Source: Sphingobacteriales bacterium
GTDB lineage: Bacteria; Bacteroidota; Bacteroidia; Chitinophagales; Chitinophagaceae
DNA: 46,361 nucleotides
NCBI GenBank assembly: GCA_016185185.1
Contig: JACPOD010000065.1
Location: forward strand, 1-46,361
Direction of reading: 5' to 3'
In this document: positions 10,261 to 18,738 of the stretch, in pieces
How positions within the stretch are numbered: position 1 is the stretch's first letter
How the letters are laid out: the number at the start of each line of letters is the position of its first letter
Made by a program: the position numbers and the translations under genes
The notes under the pieces: generated by a model
The model's input: only the letters and a program-made list of their open reading frames with translations
Told to the model about the DNA's origin: nothing
Database searches by the model: none

Positions 10261-10785
10261 ATGAGACAGAATCCCCTTTTTTGTGTATCGGTTTTATTGT
10301 TATTGTTTCAGTTGAACAGTGCTGCTCAGGGTAAGTATCCTGTTGCTAAGATGTATGCTTTTAAACAAAAAAAAATAAGTGGTATAAATAAAAAGGCCGT
10401 TGATCCTGATGGGAAAAAGGTGGCTGTAAAAGCAAATAGTTTACAGTACCTGTTTTATCTTGAATGCTGGCCGGGCAAAGAAATAAAAGTAACCGCTATT
10501 TGGATTAAAGGAATTGCATACAACACAGAAGCAGAAAAAATAACTGCTCCTGTTATTGCCCAAAAACAAATAAAAACAACTTCCCAACCAGATACGCTTG
10601 TGCCTGAAACAAGCAATAATGTTATCAGCGTTGAAGCAACCACGAAAAAAGCAAATACAATAAGTGTATCGGGAAAACAATTGTCTGCTTCCAATGAAAT
10701 TTTAATTGTATACGAATGGGGAAATAAGGCATATTACCTGGCTGTTAAATCAGTGAAAGAAATAGCACCGCAAATCAATAAGTGA
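10261..10785 (+). CDS. Small secreted partner protein of propeller copy 2, function unknown
   Basis: 174 residues with a signal peptide (FCVSVLLLLFQLNSAAQ). It is related to the protein at 6715 through an AIWIKGIAY segment in the middle and GNKAYYLAVKSV near the C-terminus, but has diverged strongly between them, with a Thr/Lys-rich linker (about residues 95-140). It lies 58 bp after the propeller stop. The sequence GCATCTTTA just before the ATG resembles the -7 element of Bacteroidota promoters, so it may have its own short-leader transcript in addition to read-through. No known family recognised. Same inferred accessory role as copy 1. Confidence 0.78.
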   Translation: MRQNPLFCVSVLLLLFQLNSAAQGKYPVAKMYAFKQKKISGINKKAVDPDGKKVAVKANSLQYLFYLECWPGKEIKVTAIWIKGIAYNTEAEKITAPVIAQKQIKTTSQPDTLVPETSNNVISVEATTKKANTISVSGKQLSASNEILIVYEWGNKAYYLAVKSVKEIAPQINK

Positions 10786-10831
10786 CATAACATTTGTCAG
10801 CTGTAAATTTTCAATTATTTGCTTACATTGG

Positions 10832-11593
10832 GTGAAATTTGTCCTTATGCTGGAACCATGGCGTGCCGGAAAATTTATCCGGATAGAAAACGAAACTCCT
10901 TCCACCAGGCGATTCTGGATTGAAATTCCTGAACTTGAAAAATTTGATTTTGAACCTGGTCAGTTTATAACCCTCGATTTACCTATTCACGAACAAAAAA
11001 ACAAACGCTGGCGCAGCTATTCCATAGCCTCTGCTCCAAATGGAACCAATGTGGTTGAATTGGTAATCGTTTTATTGGAAGGCGGGGCTGGCACAACCTA
11101 TTTATTTAACCAGGTACAAGTTGGTACAGAAGTTTTATTACGTGGCCCCCAGGGCAAGTTTACATTACCAGGTGTAATAGATAAAGACTTGTTTCTTATA
11201 TGTACCGGAACGGGTATAGCACCATTCCACAGTATGGCAACTTACCTGAAGAATAATCCAAGAGATCATAAAAATATTTATTTGCTTTTTGGATGCCGCA
11301 CAAAAGAAGACCTGCTTTACTACAACGAATTGAAAGAATTGGAAAAGTGGTTGCCCCATTTTCATTATATCCCAACACTCTCCAGGCAAACATGGGAAGG
11401 CAAGAGCGGCTATGTACATAACTTATATGAAGAAATCCTGAAGGCAGGATTGCCTGCTGATGCAAATGTTGCAGGGCAACATCCTGCACATTTCTACTTA
11501 TGCGGCTGGAAAAATATGATTGATGAAGCCAGGCAAAGAATTACAGCATTGGGGTATGATAAAAAAGCAATACATCTGGAATTGTATGGATAA
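10832..11593 (+). CDS. FAD/NAD(P)-binding oxidoreductase, ferredoxin-NADP reductase type
   Basis: 253 residues from GTG 10832; ATG at 10847 (MLEPWRAGK) is an equally plausible start. Two-domain FNR layout: an N-terminal FAD-binding beta-barrel with the RSYSIAS motif (flavin contact, about residues 66-72), then a Rossmann NAD(P) domain with FLICTGTGIAPFHSM (about 120-134), LFGCRTKEDLLY and the C-terminal FYLCGWKNMIDEA motif. No 2Fe-2S domain is fused, so it would pass electrons between NAD(P)H and a separate ferredoxin, flavodoxin or similar carrier in the cytoplasm. It stands alone, convergent with the OPT gene. Partner and physiological direction cannot be read from the sequence. Confidence 0.88.
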   Translation: MKFVLMLEPWRAGKFIRIENETPSTRRFWIEIPELEKFDFEPGQFITLDLPIHEQKNKRWRSYSIASAPNGTNVVELVIVLLEGGAGTTYLFNQVQVGTEVLLRGPQGKFTLPGVIDKDLFLICTGTGIAPFHSMATYLKNNPRDHKNIYLLFGCRTKEDLLYYNELKELEKWLPHFHYIPTLSRQTWEGKSGYVHNLYEEILKAGLPADANVAGQHPAHFYLCGWKNMIDEARQRITALGYDKKAIHLELYG

Positions 11594-11842
11594 TCGATGT
11601 GCATAAAATTGTGCATTTGTGGTGCATATCAAATGATATAAAAATTTGGAATCGGTATATCAGTAATATTATCTTCAATGTACAATTTTGATAGAGTCCT
11701 TCAACAAGACAAAATCAAAAAGGGAAGCTGAAAAGAATCTGTAAAAAGAGGAAAAGAAGTTTCTCAGAAAGCATCGGGTTAGTAAGTATACAAGCGAAAG
11801 TGAGTAGAAACGACTTGGTGCTTTCTCTTTTGTATTAAGTTG
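11594..11842. other. Intergenic stretch with a possible degraded Lys/Glu-rich small reading frame
   Basis: No intact gene is seen between the reductase and the terminator at 11843. On the plus strand a reading from TTG 11688 begins MIESFNKTKSKREAEKNL, meets TAA at 11742, goes on KEEKKFLRKHRVSKYTSE in the same frame and meets TAG at 11805. This resembles the charged small proteins common in this phylum but is not open. It could be a relic, or an untranslated RNA ending at the strong terminator downstream. Low confidence either way. Confidence 0.3.
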
Positions 11843-11884
11843 AAAAGAAAAAGGGTGAAGTTTAAACTTCACCCTTTTTCTTTT
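11843..11884. terminator. Bidirectional intrinsic terminator, perfect 42-bp palindrome
   Basis: The two halves are exact reverse complements about the centre TTTAAA (11861-11866). The core arm AAGGGTGAAG pairs with CTTCACCCTT, and the flanking A-rich and T-rich tracts give a U-tract on either strand. It sits 11 bp past the stop of the minus-strand OPT gene and serves the plus-strand side too. Confidence 0.85.
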
Positions 11885-11894
11885 GATTTTAAAT

Positions 11895-13895
11895 TTATTT
11901 TTTAGTAGATACACGGTATAATGTAAATCCCATTATTGCAAAGAAAAGCACACCCAGAATCATATACATTTTGTTTCCTAAATTGTAGATCATACCCTCT
12001 TCCATATTCACAGATTTCATCATGGGTTCCCAGAAAACTGTAAGAATAGCTGCAATTACTCCAAACAAAGCCCCCCCGGCAACTAAACCTGTTGCAAACA
12101 AATTTCCTTTCCGTAAATCTTCTTCCCCTTCTTCAAAATTATTTTTCTTAGCATACTTATCTGCCAAACCTTTAATAAATCCGCCAGCGAAAATGGGCAG
12201 AGTGGTAGAAAGAGGAAGATAAGTACCAACAGCAAAACTTAAAGCTTTAACGCCACACAGTTCTAACACTATGGCTACAAAAACACCAATCAATACATAC
12301 TGCCAGTCAAGATTGAATGATAAAATCCCTTTTATTAATGTTGCCATTAAAGTTGCCTGCGGGGCAGAATAGGTTTCGCCAATGGCATGCTGAACACCTT
12401 GTGCTACTAAAGTACTGGAGGGTGTATCTAATATTTTAACTGTCCAGCCAATTACAATAGAAGAAACAATAGCTCCGATAAACAGTGCTATTTGCTGGTA
12501 TTTGGGAGTGGCACCTACCAGGTAACCTGTTTTTAAATCCTGCGAGGTAGCCCCGGCGTTAGCTGCTGCTACACAAATCATTCCGCCCACTACCAATGCC
12601 ATGGCTTCATAAGCTTTGCCACTCCAACCAACAGCAATAAACACAAGGCAGGTAGCCATAACTGTAGCAATGGTCATACCGCTGATGGGATTATTAGATG
12701 ACCCGATCAATCCTACAATACGGGAAGAAACAGTTACGAAAAAGGCGCCAAAGATTATTACTAAAACACCCAACAATAAACGGCTGCCAATATTTTCACC
12801 GGGAATTATAGATAGCAAAGACATGATTAATACTAAACCCAAACTTCCCCATAACACCACTTTAATATTTAAATCCTGTTCTGTACGAAGCACTGCTTTA
12901 CCATCACCTTTATCTTTTACTGAACTAATACTTTCTTTAAAAGAAGAAATGATCGTGGGAATGGTTTTGATCAAAGTAATAAAACCTCCTGCTGCTACTG
13001 CACCAGCACCAATTTGACGGATGAAGGCACGATATAATGCTTCGGCATTATTAGCAAATTCATGTGTGGTGGCATCCCATCCATATTTTGCAGGGTTCAA
13101 ACCTAACTTAGTTAACTGTGCAAACGTAGCATCAGCCGGAACTAATGTAGCCAGCAAAGGAATCAATACAAATGAACTTAACACACTGCCTGCTACAAGA
13201 ATGCCCGAAATTTTTGGTCCAATAATATAACCCACACCTAAATATTCAGGCGTTATTTCTCCATGTATTCTTGCAGAAGGCAGATATTTATTTTTAAGAT
13301 TAGTAACAAACACCGGCACTTCAGCAATAACATGTAATACTTTTTGGAAGATGGCATACGTCATGGCAAAGGCCATTCCCATAAAAGCAGTCTTGGCAAG
13401 GTCGCCACCTTTTTCACCCGCTTTTAATACGGAAGCACAAGCTGTTCCTTCAGGATAAGGAAGCGTTTCATGTTCTTTTACAATTAATGAACGGCGTAAT
13501 GGAATCATCATTAAAGTTCCCAGCATACCTCCCAGTATCGCAAGCGTCATAATGGTACTGTATTTAAAAAAATCAGCGCTGCTGGGTGAAGAAAGAAATA
13601 AGAAACCAGGCAATGTAAATACTACACCTGCAGCAATACTTTCCCCGGCACTACCGGTGGTTTGAATGATATTGTTTTCGAGAATGGTCGTTTTTAAAAA
13701 CAATTTCCCCAATGCAATAGATAAAACAGCTATGGGAATGGAAGCCGAAACAGTTAACCCTGCCTTCAATGCTAAATAAACAGTGGCAGCGCCAAAAATG
13801 ATTCCGAATAAGGAACCCATCAATATGCTCTTGATGGTAAATTCTTTCATATTTGTTTCCGGAGAAACAAAAGGCTGGAATTTTTGTAATGACAT
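11895..13895 (-). CDS. OPT-family oligopeptide transporter
   Basis: 666 residues, almost wholly hydrophobic, with about 14-16 membrane segments. The N-terminus (MKEFTIKSILMGSLFGIIFGA followed by YLALKAGLTVSASIPIAVL) is the hallmark start of bacterial OPT transporters; the GNNIIQTTGSAGES-like motif is present as ENNIIQTTGSAGES (about 93-106). These proteins import small peptides or metal chelates by proton coupling across the inner membrane. The length matches bacterial members. The next gene upstream on the same strand is a POT peptide transporter, but a terminator lies between them, so they are probably separate units with a shared theme. Substrate not determinable. Confidence 0.93.
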   Translation of the reverse strand: MSLQKFQPFVSPETNMKEFTIKSILMGSLFGIIFGAATVYLALKAGLTVSASIPIAVLSIALGKLFLKTTILENNIIQTTGSAGESIAAGVVFTLPGFLFLSSPSSADFFKYSTIMTLAILGGMLGTLMMIPLRRSLIVKEHETLPYPEGTACASVLKAGEKGGDLAKTAFMGMAFAMTYAIFQKVLHVIAEVPVFVTNLKNKYLPSARIHGEITPEYLGVGYIIGPKISGILVAGSVLSSFVLIPLLATLVPADATFAQLTKLGLNPAKYGWDATTHEFANNAEALYRAFIRQIGAGAVAAGGFITLIKTIPTIISSFKESISSVKDKGDGKAVLRTEQDLNIKVVLWGSLGLVLIMSLLSIIPGENIGSRLLLGVLVIIFGAFFVTVSSRIVGLIGSSNNPISGMTIATVMATCLVFIAVGWSGKAYEAMALVVGGMICVAAANAGATSQDLKTGYLVGATPKYQQIALFIGAIVSSIVIGWTVKILDTPSSTLVAQGVQHAIGETYSAPQATLMATLIKGILSFNLDWQYVLIGVFVAIVLELCGVKALSFAVGTYLPLSTTLPIFAGGFIKGLADKYAKKNNFEEGEEDLRKGNLFATGLVAGGALFGVIAAILTVFWEPMMKSVNMEEGMIYNLGNKMYMILGVLFFAIMGFTLYRVSTKK

Positions 13896-13951
13896 AGCAA
13901 TCGGTTTGGTTTAAAAAAGAAAGATAAACAATTTGATGAACCGGCAATAAA

Positions 13952-13980
13952 AAAGGAGTTGATGATTTATCAACTCCTTT
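13952..13980 (-). terminator. Intrinsic terminator of the POT transporter gene
   Basis: The arms AAAGGAGTTGA and TCAACTCCTTT are exact reverse complements around a 7-base loop. It lies 18 bp beyond the stop of the minus-strand POT gene, and the outer A/T tracts supply the U-run. Confidence 0.75.
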
Positions 13981-13998
13981 AAATATAAATAGTACCGT

Positions 13999-15672
13999 TT
14001 AATCAGCCCCGGTTCTTTCTTTCACAATCCGGTTTAACGATTTTATTTTAGAATAGATTAATATTCCACCGACAGACGCAGCAATAAATAATAAAAGGAA
14101 AAACAATTTTTTGTCTGTAAAATCATCCCAGAAGGTGGTCATAACACCTGCAATTTTTCCTCCTAATGAAGTGGCAAGAAACCATCCTCCCATCATTAAA
14201 GCCGTTAAACGGGGTGGGGATAGTTTGGATACAAACGATAAACCGATGGGGCTTAAAAATATTTCGCTGATGGTAAATACAAAATAAGTTGCCCATAACC
14301 ATAAAGGAGAAGTTTTGTGTGTATAGATAGATGGAACCGACATTACAGCAAACACCATTACCAAAGCCGATAAACCGGAAATGAACATGGCCATTCCAAA
14401 TTTATTGGCAGTTGTGGGTTCTTTGCCCCTGGACCTCAAGTAATCAAAGAAGGGAACAAATAATAAAGTAAGTAAAACAATAAATAAAGGATTAATAGAT
14501 TGAAAGAGTTCTGTATTTGTTAGTTTGACCGGTTTTCCGTTAGGCCACTGTTCTTTAGGTACATTATTAAAGTATGGATCGGGCCCCATTACTTTTACTA
14601 CACCACCCGTATCGTTTTTTACATCCACAAAATATTCATTCACCTTATTAACCAATCTTGGTGTATCCGTAACCTGCTGCATAGGAAATATTTTGGATAC
14701 AATTTTTTCAGTTGTGGGAGAAGCTACCCGGTCCGTGTGTTTTTCGGCCCATAGCGTAAGACCTGTTGCATTTTGATTATAAATGGTCCAGAAGGCCACA
14801 GCAATTGCAAAGATGAACAATAAAGAACCAATAGCTTTTTTATCAGAACCTTTTGCTTTTACCCATAAGGAAATATAAAATGCAATTACAGGGACACAGG
14901 CAAATACAAATGCATCGTTGGCTTTAGTACCCATAAATGCATGACCAAATACTGAGGTTGGAAGTACCCAGCCGATTATACCGGCTATAACTGCGGGTAA
15001 AAATACATACCCGGTAATTTGTCCCAGGCTCATGTCCTCTGCCTGTACAGGTTTTTTTACATCTCCTATTCTTACTTTATCTAAATTCATAGCCAGTATT
15101 ATCATGCCAATAATTAAACCTATACCAGCAGCACTAAATGCATAACCCCAACCGTATTTATTACGCAGATAAGCAGCTACGAAATTGCATACAAAGGCGC
15201 CGATATTAATTCCCATGTAAAAGATATTATAAGCATTATCTTTTAATGGTTTTAAATCTTCCCGGTTGTAAATATTACCCAGAAGCGTAGAAATATTGGG
15301 TTTAAAAAACCCATTTCCCACTATTATCAGTGTTAGAGAAACAATCATGGCAGTATTTCCGGGAATTCCTAAACACAGGTAACCGGCAGACATTAAACTG
15401 CCGCCAATAAAAATAGATTTTATATAACCTAAATAACGATCTGCGATAAGTCCACCTATAAATGGTGTTAAATAAACCAACGCAATAAAACTGCCGGTGA
15501 TATCGGCTCCAATATTTTGAGGAAAACCTTTTCCACCATTACTCGCAGGGTCAATGGTATATAAAAGCAAAATGCCTACCATTAAATAGTAAGCAAAACG
15601 TTCCCACATTTCGGTAAAGAACAAAATATACAATGCACGGGGATGTCGCCCTGTCTTTATTGTATCAGTCAT
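13999..15672 (-). CDS. POT-family (PTR2) proton-coupled di/tripeptide MFS transporter
   Basis: 557 residues with about 12-14 membrane segments. The N-terminal signature FFTEMWERFAYYLMVGILLLY (about 17-37, cf. ExxERFxYY) identifies the proton-dependent oligopeptide transporter family. TPFIGGLIADRYLG (about 70-83) and GNGFFKPNISTLLGN (about 122-136) are the two PTR2 signatures. An extended soluble insertion (about 310-375, with EKHTDRVASPTTE and DPYFNNVPKEQWP) lies between the membrane halves, as is common in Bacteroidota members. It imports di- and tripeptides with protons. Adjacent to the OPT gene, which supports a peptide-scavenging role. Confidence 0.94.
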   Translation of the reverse strand: MTDTIKTGRHPRALYILFFTEMWERFAYYLMVGILLLYTIDPASNGGKGFPQNIGADITGSFIALVYLTPFIGGLIADRYLGYIKSIFIGGSLMSAGYLCLGIPGNTAMIVSLTLIIVGNGFFKPNISTLLGNIYNREDLKPLKDNAYNIFYMGINIGAFVCNFVAAYLRNKYGWGYAFSAAGIGLIIGMIILAMNLDKVRIGDVKKPVQAEDMSLGQITGYVFLPAVIAGIIGWVLPTSVFGHAFMGTKANDAFVFACVPVIAFYISLWVKAKGSDKKAIGSLLFIFAIAVAFWTIYNQNATGLTLWAEKHTDRVASPTTEKIVSKIFPMQQVTDTPRLVNKVNEYFVDVKNDTGGVVKVMGPDPYFNNVPKEQWPNGKPVKLTNTELFQSINPLFIVLLTLLFVPFFDYLRSRGKEPTTANKFGMAMFISGLSALVMVFAVMSVPSIYTHKTSPLWLWATYFVFTISEIFLSPIGLSFVSKLSPPRLTALMMGGWFLATSLGGKIAGVMTTFWDDFTDKKLFFLLLFIAASVGGILIYSKIKSLNRIVKERTGAD

Positions 15673-15855
15673 ACAGCTGGTTTTCGTTAAAGAAAATTGT
15701 TTACGTTACTCAATCAGGCGGGAAAATACAGAAAATCTCTTTCCCGCCAAGCAAATGGTAGTTAATCTTCAATACCAGCAAGGGTTCTGGTCAGGATAAC
15801 TATTTTTCGCTGTTCAAATATTTCTGCTTTCTTTGTAAACTATTACCAGCTTACT

Positions 15856-17133
15856 ATGAATATTCTTTTACTAGGACAAGGCGGAAGAGAACATGCACTA
15901 GCTTACAAAATGCAACAAAGTCCGTTGTGTACAAAACTTTTTACAGCTCCCGGAAATGCCGGTACGGCGCAGTGCAGTATGAATATAGCCATGGAGTCTG
16001 ACGATTTTGAAGTGATAAAGAAGTTTTGTGTAAAAGAAAAAATTGATATGGTAGTGGTGGGTCCCGAAGATCCGCTGGTAAAAGGTATTTATGATTTTTT
16101 TAAAAATGACCCTGCCTTAAAAGAGATAATGGTGATTGGTCCTTCACAGCAGGGTGCTTTGCTGGAAGGCAGTAAAGCATTTGCCAAAGAATTTATGATG
16201 AAGTATGGAATTCCTACCGCTGCATACCGGGAGTTTACTTCTGAAAATTTTACCCAGGGTGTGGGTTACATCAAGCAACATGAAATGCCGGTTGTACTAA
16301 AAGCAGATGGATTAGCTGCCGGAAAAGGGGTGGTGATTTGCCAGCATCCCATTGAAGCTATTGCCGAGTTTGAGCTAATGGTTCAGCAACAAAAGTTTGG
16401 CGATGCCAGTAAAAAAGTTGTGATAGAAGAATTTTTATCCGGCATTGAATTAAGTGTTTTTGTTTTGACGGATGGAATCAATTATGTGACCCTTCCCGAA
16501 GCAAAAGATTACAAACGTATTGGCGAAGGGGATACAGGTTTGAATACGGGTGGTATGGGTGCCGTAAGCCCCGTGCCGTTTGCAGATGAAGTGTTTATGC
16601 AAAAGGTGAAGGATAAAGTGATCATTCCTACTATTGAAGGAATAAAAAAAGAAAACATCGAATACAAAGGGTTTGTATTTATCGGTTTGATAAAAGTGGA
16701 AGATGAACCGTATGTAATAGAATACAACTGCCGCATGGGCGACCCCGAAACAGAAGTGGTGATGCCCCGGTTAAAAAATGACCTGATGGATTTGTTTGTA
16801 AAAACATCGCAGCAAAAATTAAATGAAGTAACTATTGAAACCGATAGCAGGCATGCTGTTACCATGATGGCTGTGAGTGATGGCTACCCCGGCAGCTATG
16901 AAAAAGGAAAACCAATTTCTTTCCCATCTGATATAAGTGGTGATACCATAATTTTCCAGGCGGGTACCAAACAGGAAGGAAATAACATTGTAACGAATGG
17001 CGGCCGTGTGCTTACTGTAACTTCTTATGGTGAATCAATTACAGGTTGTGTTGCTAAATCAAAAAAAGTTTTGGAGCAGATAGAGTATGAGGGGATTTAT
17101 TATCGCAGGGATATTGGGTATGAGTTTATGTAG
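15856..17133 (+). CDS. purD: Phosphoribosylamine-glycine ligase (GAR synthetase)
   Basis: 425 residues, the full length of the family. MNILLLGQGGREHALAYKM is the typical N-terminus. The ATP-grasp core is visible: PVVLKADGLAAGKGVVI (about 148-164), EEFLSGIELSVF, LPEAKDYKRIGEGDTGLNTGGMGA (about 214-237) and YNCRMGDPETEVVMPRL (about 290-306). The enzyme joins phosphoribosylamine and glycine using ATP, the second step of de novo purine synthesis, in the cytoplasm. It is monocistronic here, divergent from the POT gene. A CTTTCTTTG element about 20 bases before the ATG resembles the -7 box of Bacteroidota promoters. Confidence 0.97.
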   Translation: MNILLLGQGGREHALAYKMQQSPLCTKLFTAPGNAGTAQCSMNIAMESDDFEVIKKFCVKEKIDMVVVGPEDPLVKGIYDFFKNDPALKEIMVIGPSQQGALLEGSKAFAKEFMMKYGIPTAAYREFTSENFTQGVGYIKQHEMPVVLKADGLAAGKGVVICQHPIEAIAEFELMVQQQKFGDASKKVVIEEFLSGIELSVFVLTDGINYVTLPEAKDYKRIGEGDTGLNTGGMGAVSPVPFADEVFMQKVKDKVIIPTIEGIKKENIEYKGFVFIGLIKVEDEPYVIEYNCRMGDPETEVVMPRLKNDLMDLFVKTSQQKLNEVTIETDSRHAVTMMAVSDGYPGSYEKGKPISFPSDISGDTIIFQAGTKQEGNNIVTNGGRVLTVTSYGESITGCVAKSKKVLEQIEYEGIYYRRDIGYEFM

Positions 17134-17544
17134 TTACTGAAATTTTTTCAGATGCCTCAGTATGGTTACATTCTATTAACTTTCTTTTGCTTGGCCAAAC
17201 GAAAGAGTAACAAAGAAAAGGACCCCGAATTCGATATACAGCACGAATTCGGTTTGTTCCCTGATTCAGCTTTTGTACTACTGTAACTTCAACAGTTCTA
17301 TTTCTGTTCAGAATGTTTTGTTGATTATTTTTTGTTCCTGCGGAACATAAGAAGGGATTTAGATGAATTGATGTGAATGGATAAATAAGTGATGTTATTT
17401 ATTGCTGCCTATTGTATTGAAGGTACAAGTGAGTGACACAACCTGCGATGCCCAATAAACAAAAGCTGGTTTTATCAACCCAAAACCAGTAACCATCAAC
17501 CCAAAACTATTTTCCCAATTTCCCCACAAATAAATGATTTGGCA
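17134..17544. other. Intergenic region between purD and mreB; no gene, several short repeats
   Basis: No convincing reading frame. It contains the hairpin repeat at 17180-17205, an inverted repeat CCGAATTCG (17225-17233) / CGAATTCGG (17244-17252), and a hairpin CTGGTTTT (17466-17473) / AAAACCAG (17482-17489). A 13-base direct repeat ATCAACCCAAAAC occurs at 17474 and 17494. None has a clear U-tract, so purD termination is uncertain. Confidence 0.5.
17180..17220. repeat. Hairpin-type intergenic repeat (candidate dispersed element)
   Basis: The arm CTTTCTTTTG (17180-17189) pairs with CAAACGAAAG (17196-17205) with one mismatch around CTTGGC; AGTAACAAAGAAAAG follows. I associate this wording with intergenic repeats seen in other genomes of the phylum, but that is recollection. 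The window holds a single copy. Confidence 0.45.
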
Positions 17545-17575
17545 TTGTTTTTTCGACTAATTTCCTTCAACTTTG
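17545..17575 (+). promoter_or_regulatory. Bacteroidota-type promoter of mreB
   Basis: TTG at 17545-17547, a 20-base spacer, then CAACTTTG at 17568-17575, one change from the consensus TAnnTTTG. The mreB ATG is at 17601, leaving a leader of about 20 bases. Same spacing as the mrdA promoter. Confidence 0.5.
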
Positions 17576-17600
17576 CTCACAAAATTTTCAATATACCAAC

Positions 17601-18626
17601 ATGGGTCTTTTTAACTTTTTTACGCAGGAGATTGCCATTGACCTGGGAACCGCAAACACCCTCATCATACATAACGACGAAGTAGTAGTGAATGAGCCTT
17701 CGATAGTGGCACTGGACAGAAACAATCCTAAAAACGTATTGGCAGTTGGGCGTAAAGCGTTGCTGATGCATGAAAAAACACATGAAAGCATCCGCACTGT
17801 TCGTCCGTTAAAGGATGGTGTAATTGCCGATTTCAACGCCGCAGAGATAATGATACGGGAAATGATCAAAATGATCTATCCTAAAAAACCATTGTTCCCA
17901 CCAAAATGGAGAATGATGATCTGTATCCCCAGCAGCATTACCGAAGTAGAGAAAAGGGCTGTTCGTGACAGTGCTGAACAGGCAGGGGCACAGGAAGTAT
18001 ATCTTTTACACGAACCCATGGCCGCAGCACTAGGTATTGGTATTGATGTGGAAGAGCCTGTGGGTAACATGATCATTGATATTGGTGGTGGTACTACTGG
18101 TATTACAGTAATAGCTTTAGCCGGTATTGTGTGCGACCAAAGTATAAGAATTGCCGGTGATGAGTTTACGGCAGACATTATGGAAGCCCTTCGCCGATAT
18201 CATAGTTTATTGATTGGTGAACGTACGGCTGAACAAATTAAAATACAGATTGGTGCAGCCATGAAAGATTTAGAAAGCCCACCGGATGATATTCCTGTAA
18301 ATGGCCGTGACCTTGTAACAGGTATTCCCAAGCAAATTATGGTAAGCTACCAGGAAGTAGCCGAAGCATTGGATAAAAGCATTTTTAAAATTGAAGAAGC
18401 CATATTAAAAGCGCTGGAACAAACACCTCCTGAACTTGCGTCAGACATCTACCGTCGTGGTTTATACTTAACAGGTGGTGGAGCATTATTACGTGGGTTG
18501 GACAAGCGTTTGAGCCAAAAAATAAAATTACCGGTGCATGTGGCTGATGATCCGTTGAAAAGTGTGGTACGTGGTACAGGTATTGCTTTAAAGAATTATG
18601 ACAGGTATCCTTTTGTGATGAGATAA
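17601..18626 (+). CDS. mreB: Rod-shape-determining actin-like protein MreB
   Basis: 341 residues, full length. Actin-fold ATPase motifs: DLGTANTLI (phosphate 1, about 14-22), MIDIGGGTTGITVIAL (phosphate 2, near MIIDIGGGTTG, about 156-172) and YLTGGGALLRGLDKRL (adenosine motif, about 291-306). MreB polymerises under the inner membrane and guides the elongation machinery. It is the first gene of mreB-mreC-mreD-mrdA-rodA. The 112-bp gap before mreC holds an inverted repeat, so mreB levels may be uncoupled from the rest. Confidence 0.98.
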   Translation: MGLFNFFTQEIAIDLGTANTLIIHNDEVVVNEPSIVALDRNNPKNVLAVGRKALLMHEKTHESIRTVRPLKDGVIADFNAAEIMIREMIKMIYPKKPLFPPKWRMMICIPSSITEVEKRAVRDSAEQAGAQEVYLLHEPMAAALGIGIDVEEPVGNMIIDIGGGTTGITVIALAGIVCDQSIRIAGDEFTADIMEALRRYHSLLIGERTAEQIKIQIGAAMKDLESPPDDIPVNGRDLVTGIPKQIMVSYQEVAEALDKSIFKIEEAILKALEQTPPELASDIYRRGLYLTGGGALLRGLDKRLSQKIKLPVHVADDPLKSVVRGTGIALKNYDRYPFVMR

Positions 18627-18630
18627 AAGC

Positions 18631-18720
18631 AGATGTCTGGTGTAAGATGTATGATTTTAGTGAGATTCCCATTACATCCTAAATCATACATCCGAGATCC
18701 GACATACTAAATCAGGCATC
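18631..18720. repeat. Nested imperfect inverted repeat between mreB and mreC
   Basis: The inner arm GATGTATGATTTTAG (18646-18660) faces CTAAATCATACATC (18679-18692), differing by one extra T. The outer arm GATGTCTG (18632-18639) faces CAGGCATC (18713-18720), 7 of 8 pairing. The RNA could form a long stem inside the operon transcript. No U-tract follows, so it is not a plain terminator; RNA processing or a mobile intergenic repeat are options. Confidence 0.6.
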
Positions 18721-18738
18721 AAACTTCAATATTCGTCT

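Noticed and set aside
11675-11914. 79-codon open stretch on the minus strand before the OPT gene end
   Set aside because: It runs through the terminator palindrome and is a Phe/Ser/Arg-rich shadow without protein-like order.
12616-13017. 133-codon open stretch on the plus strand inside the OPT gene
   Set aside because: Antisense shadow of a clear membrane transporter gene.
17225-17252. CCGAATTCG / CGAATTCGG inverted repeat as a purD terminator
   Set aside because: The arms are right, but no U-tract follows and it lies about 90 bp past the stop, so I only note it.
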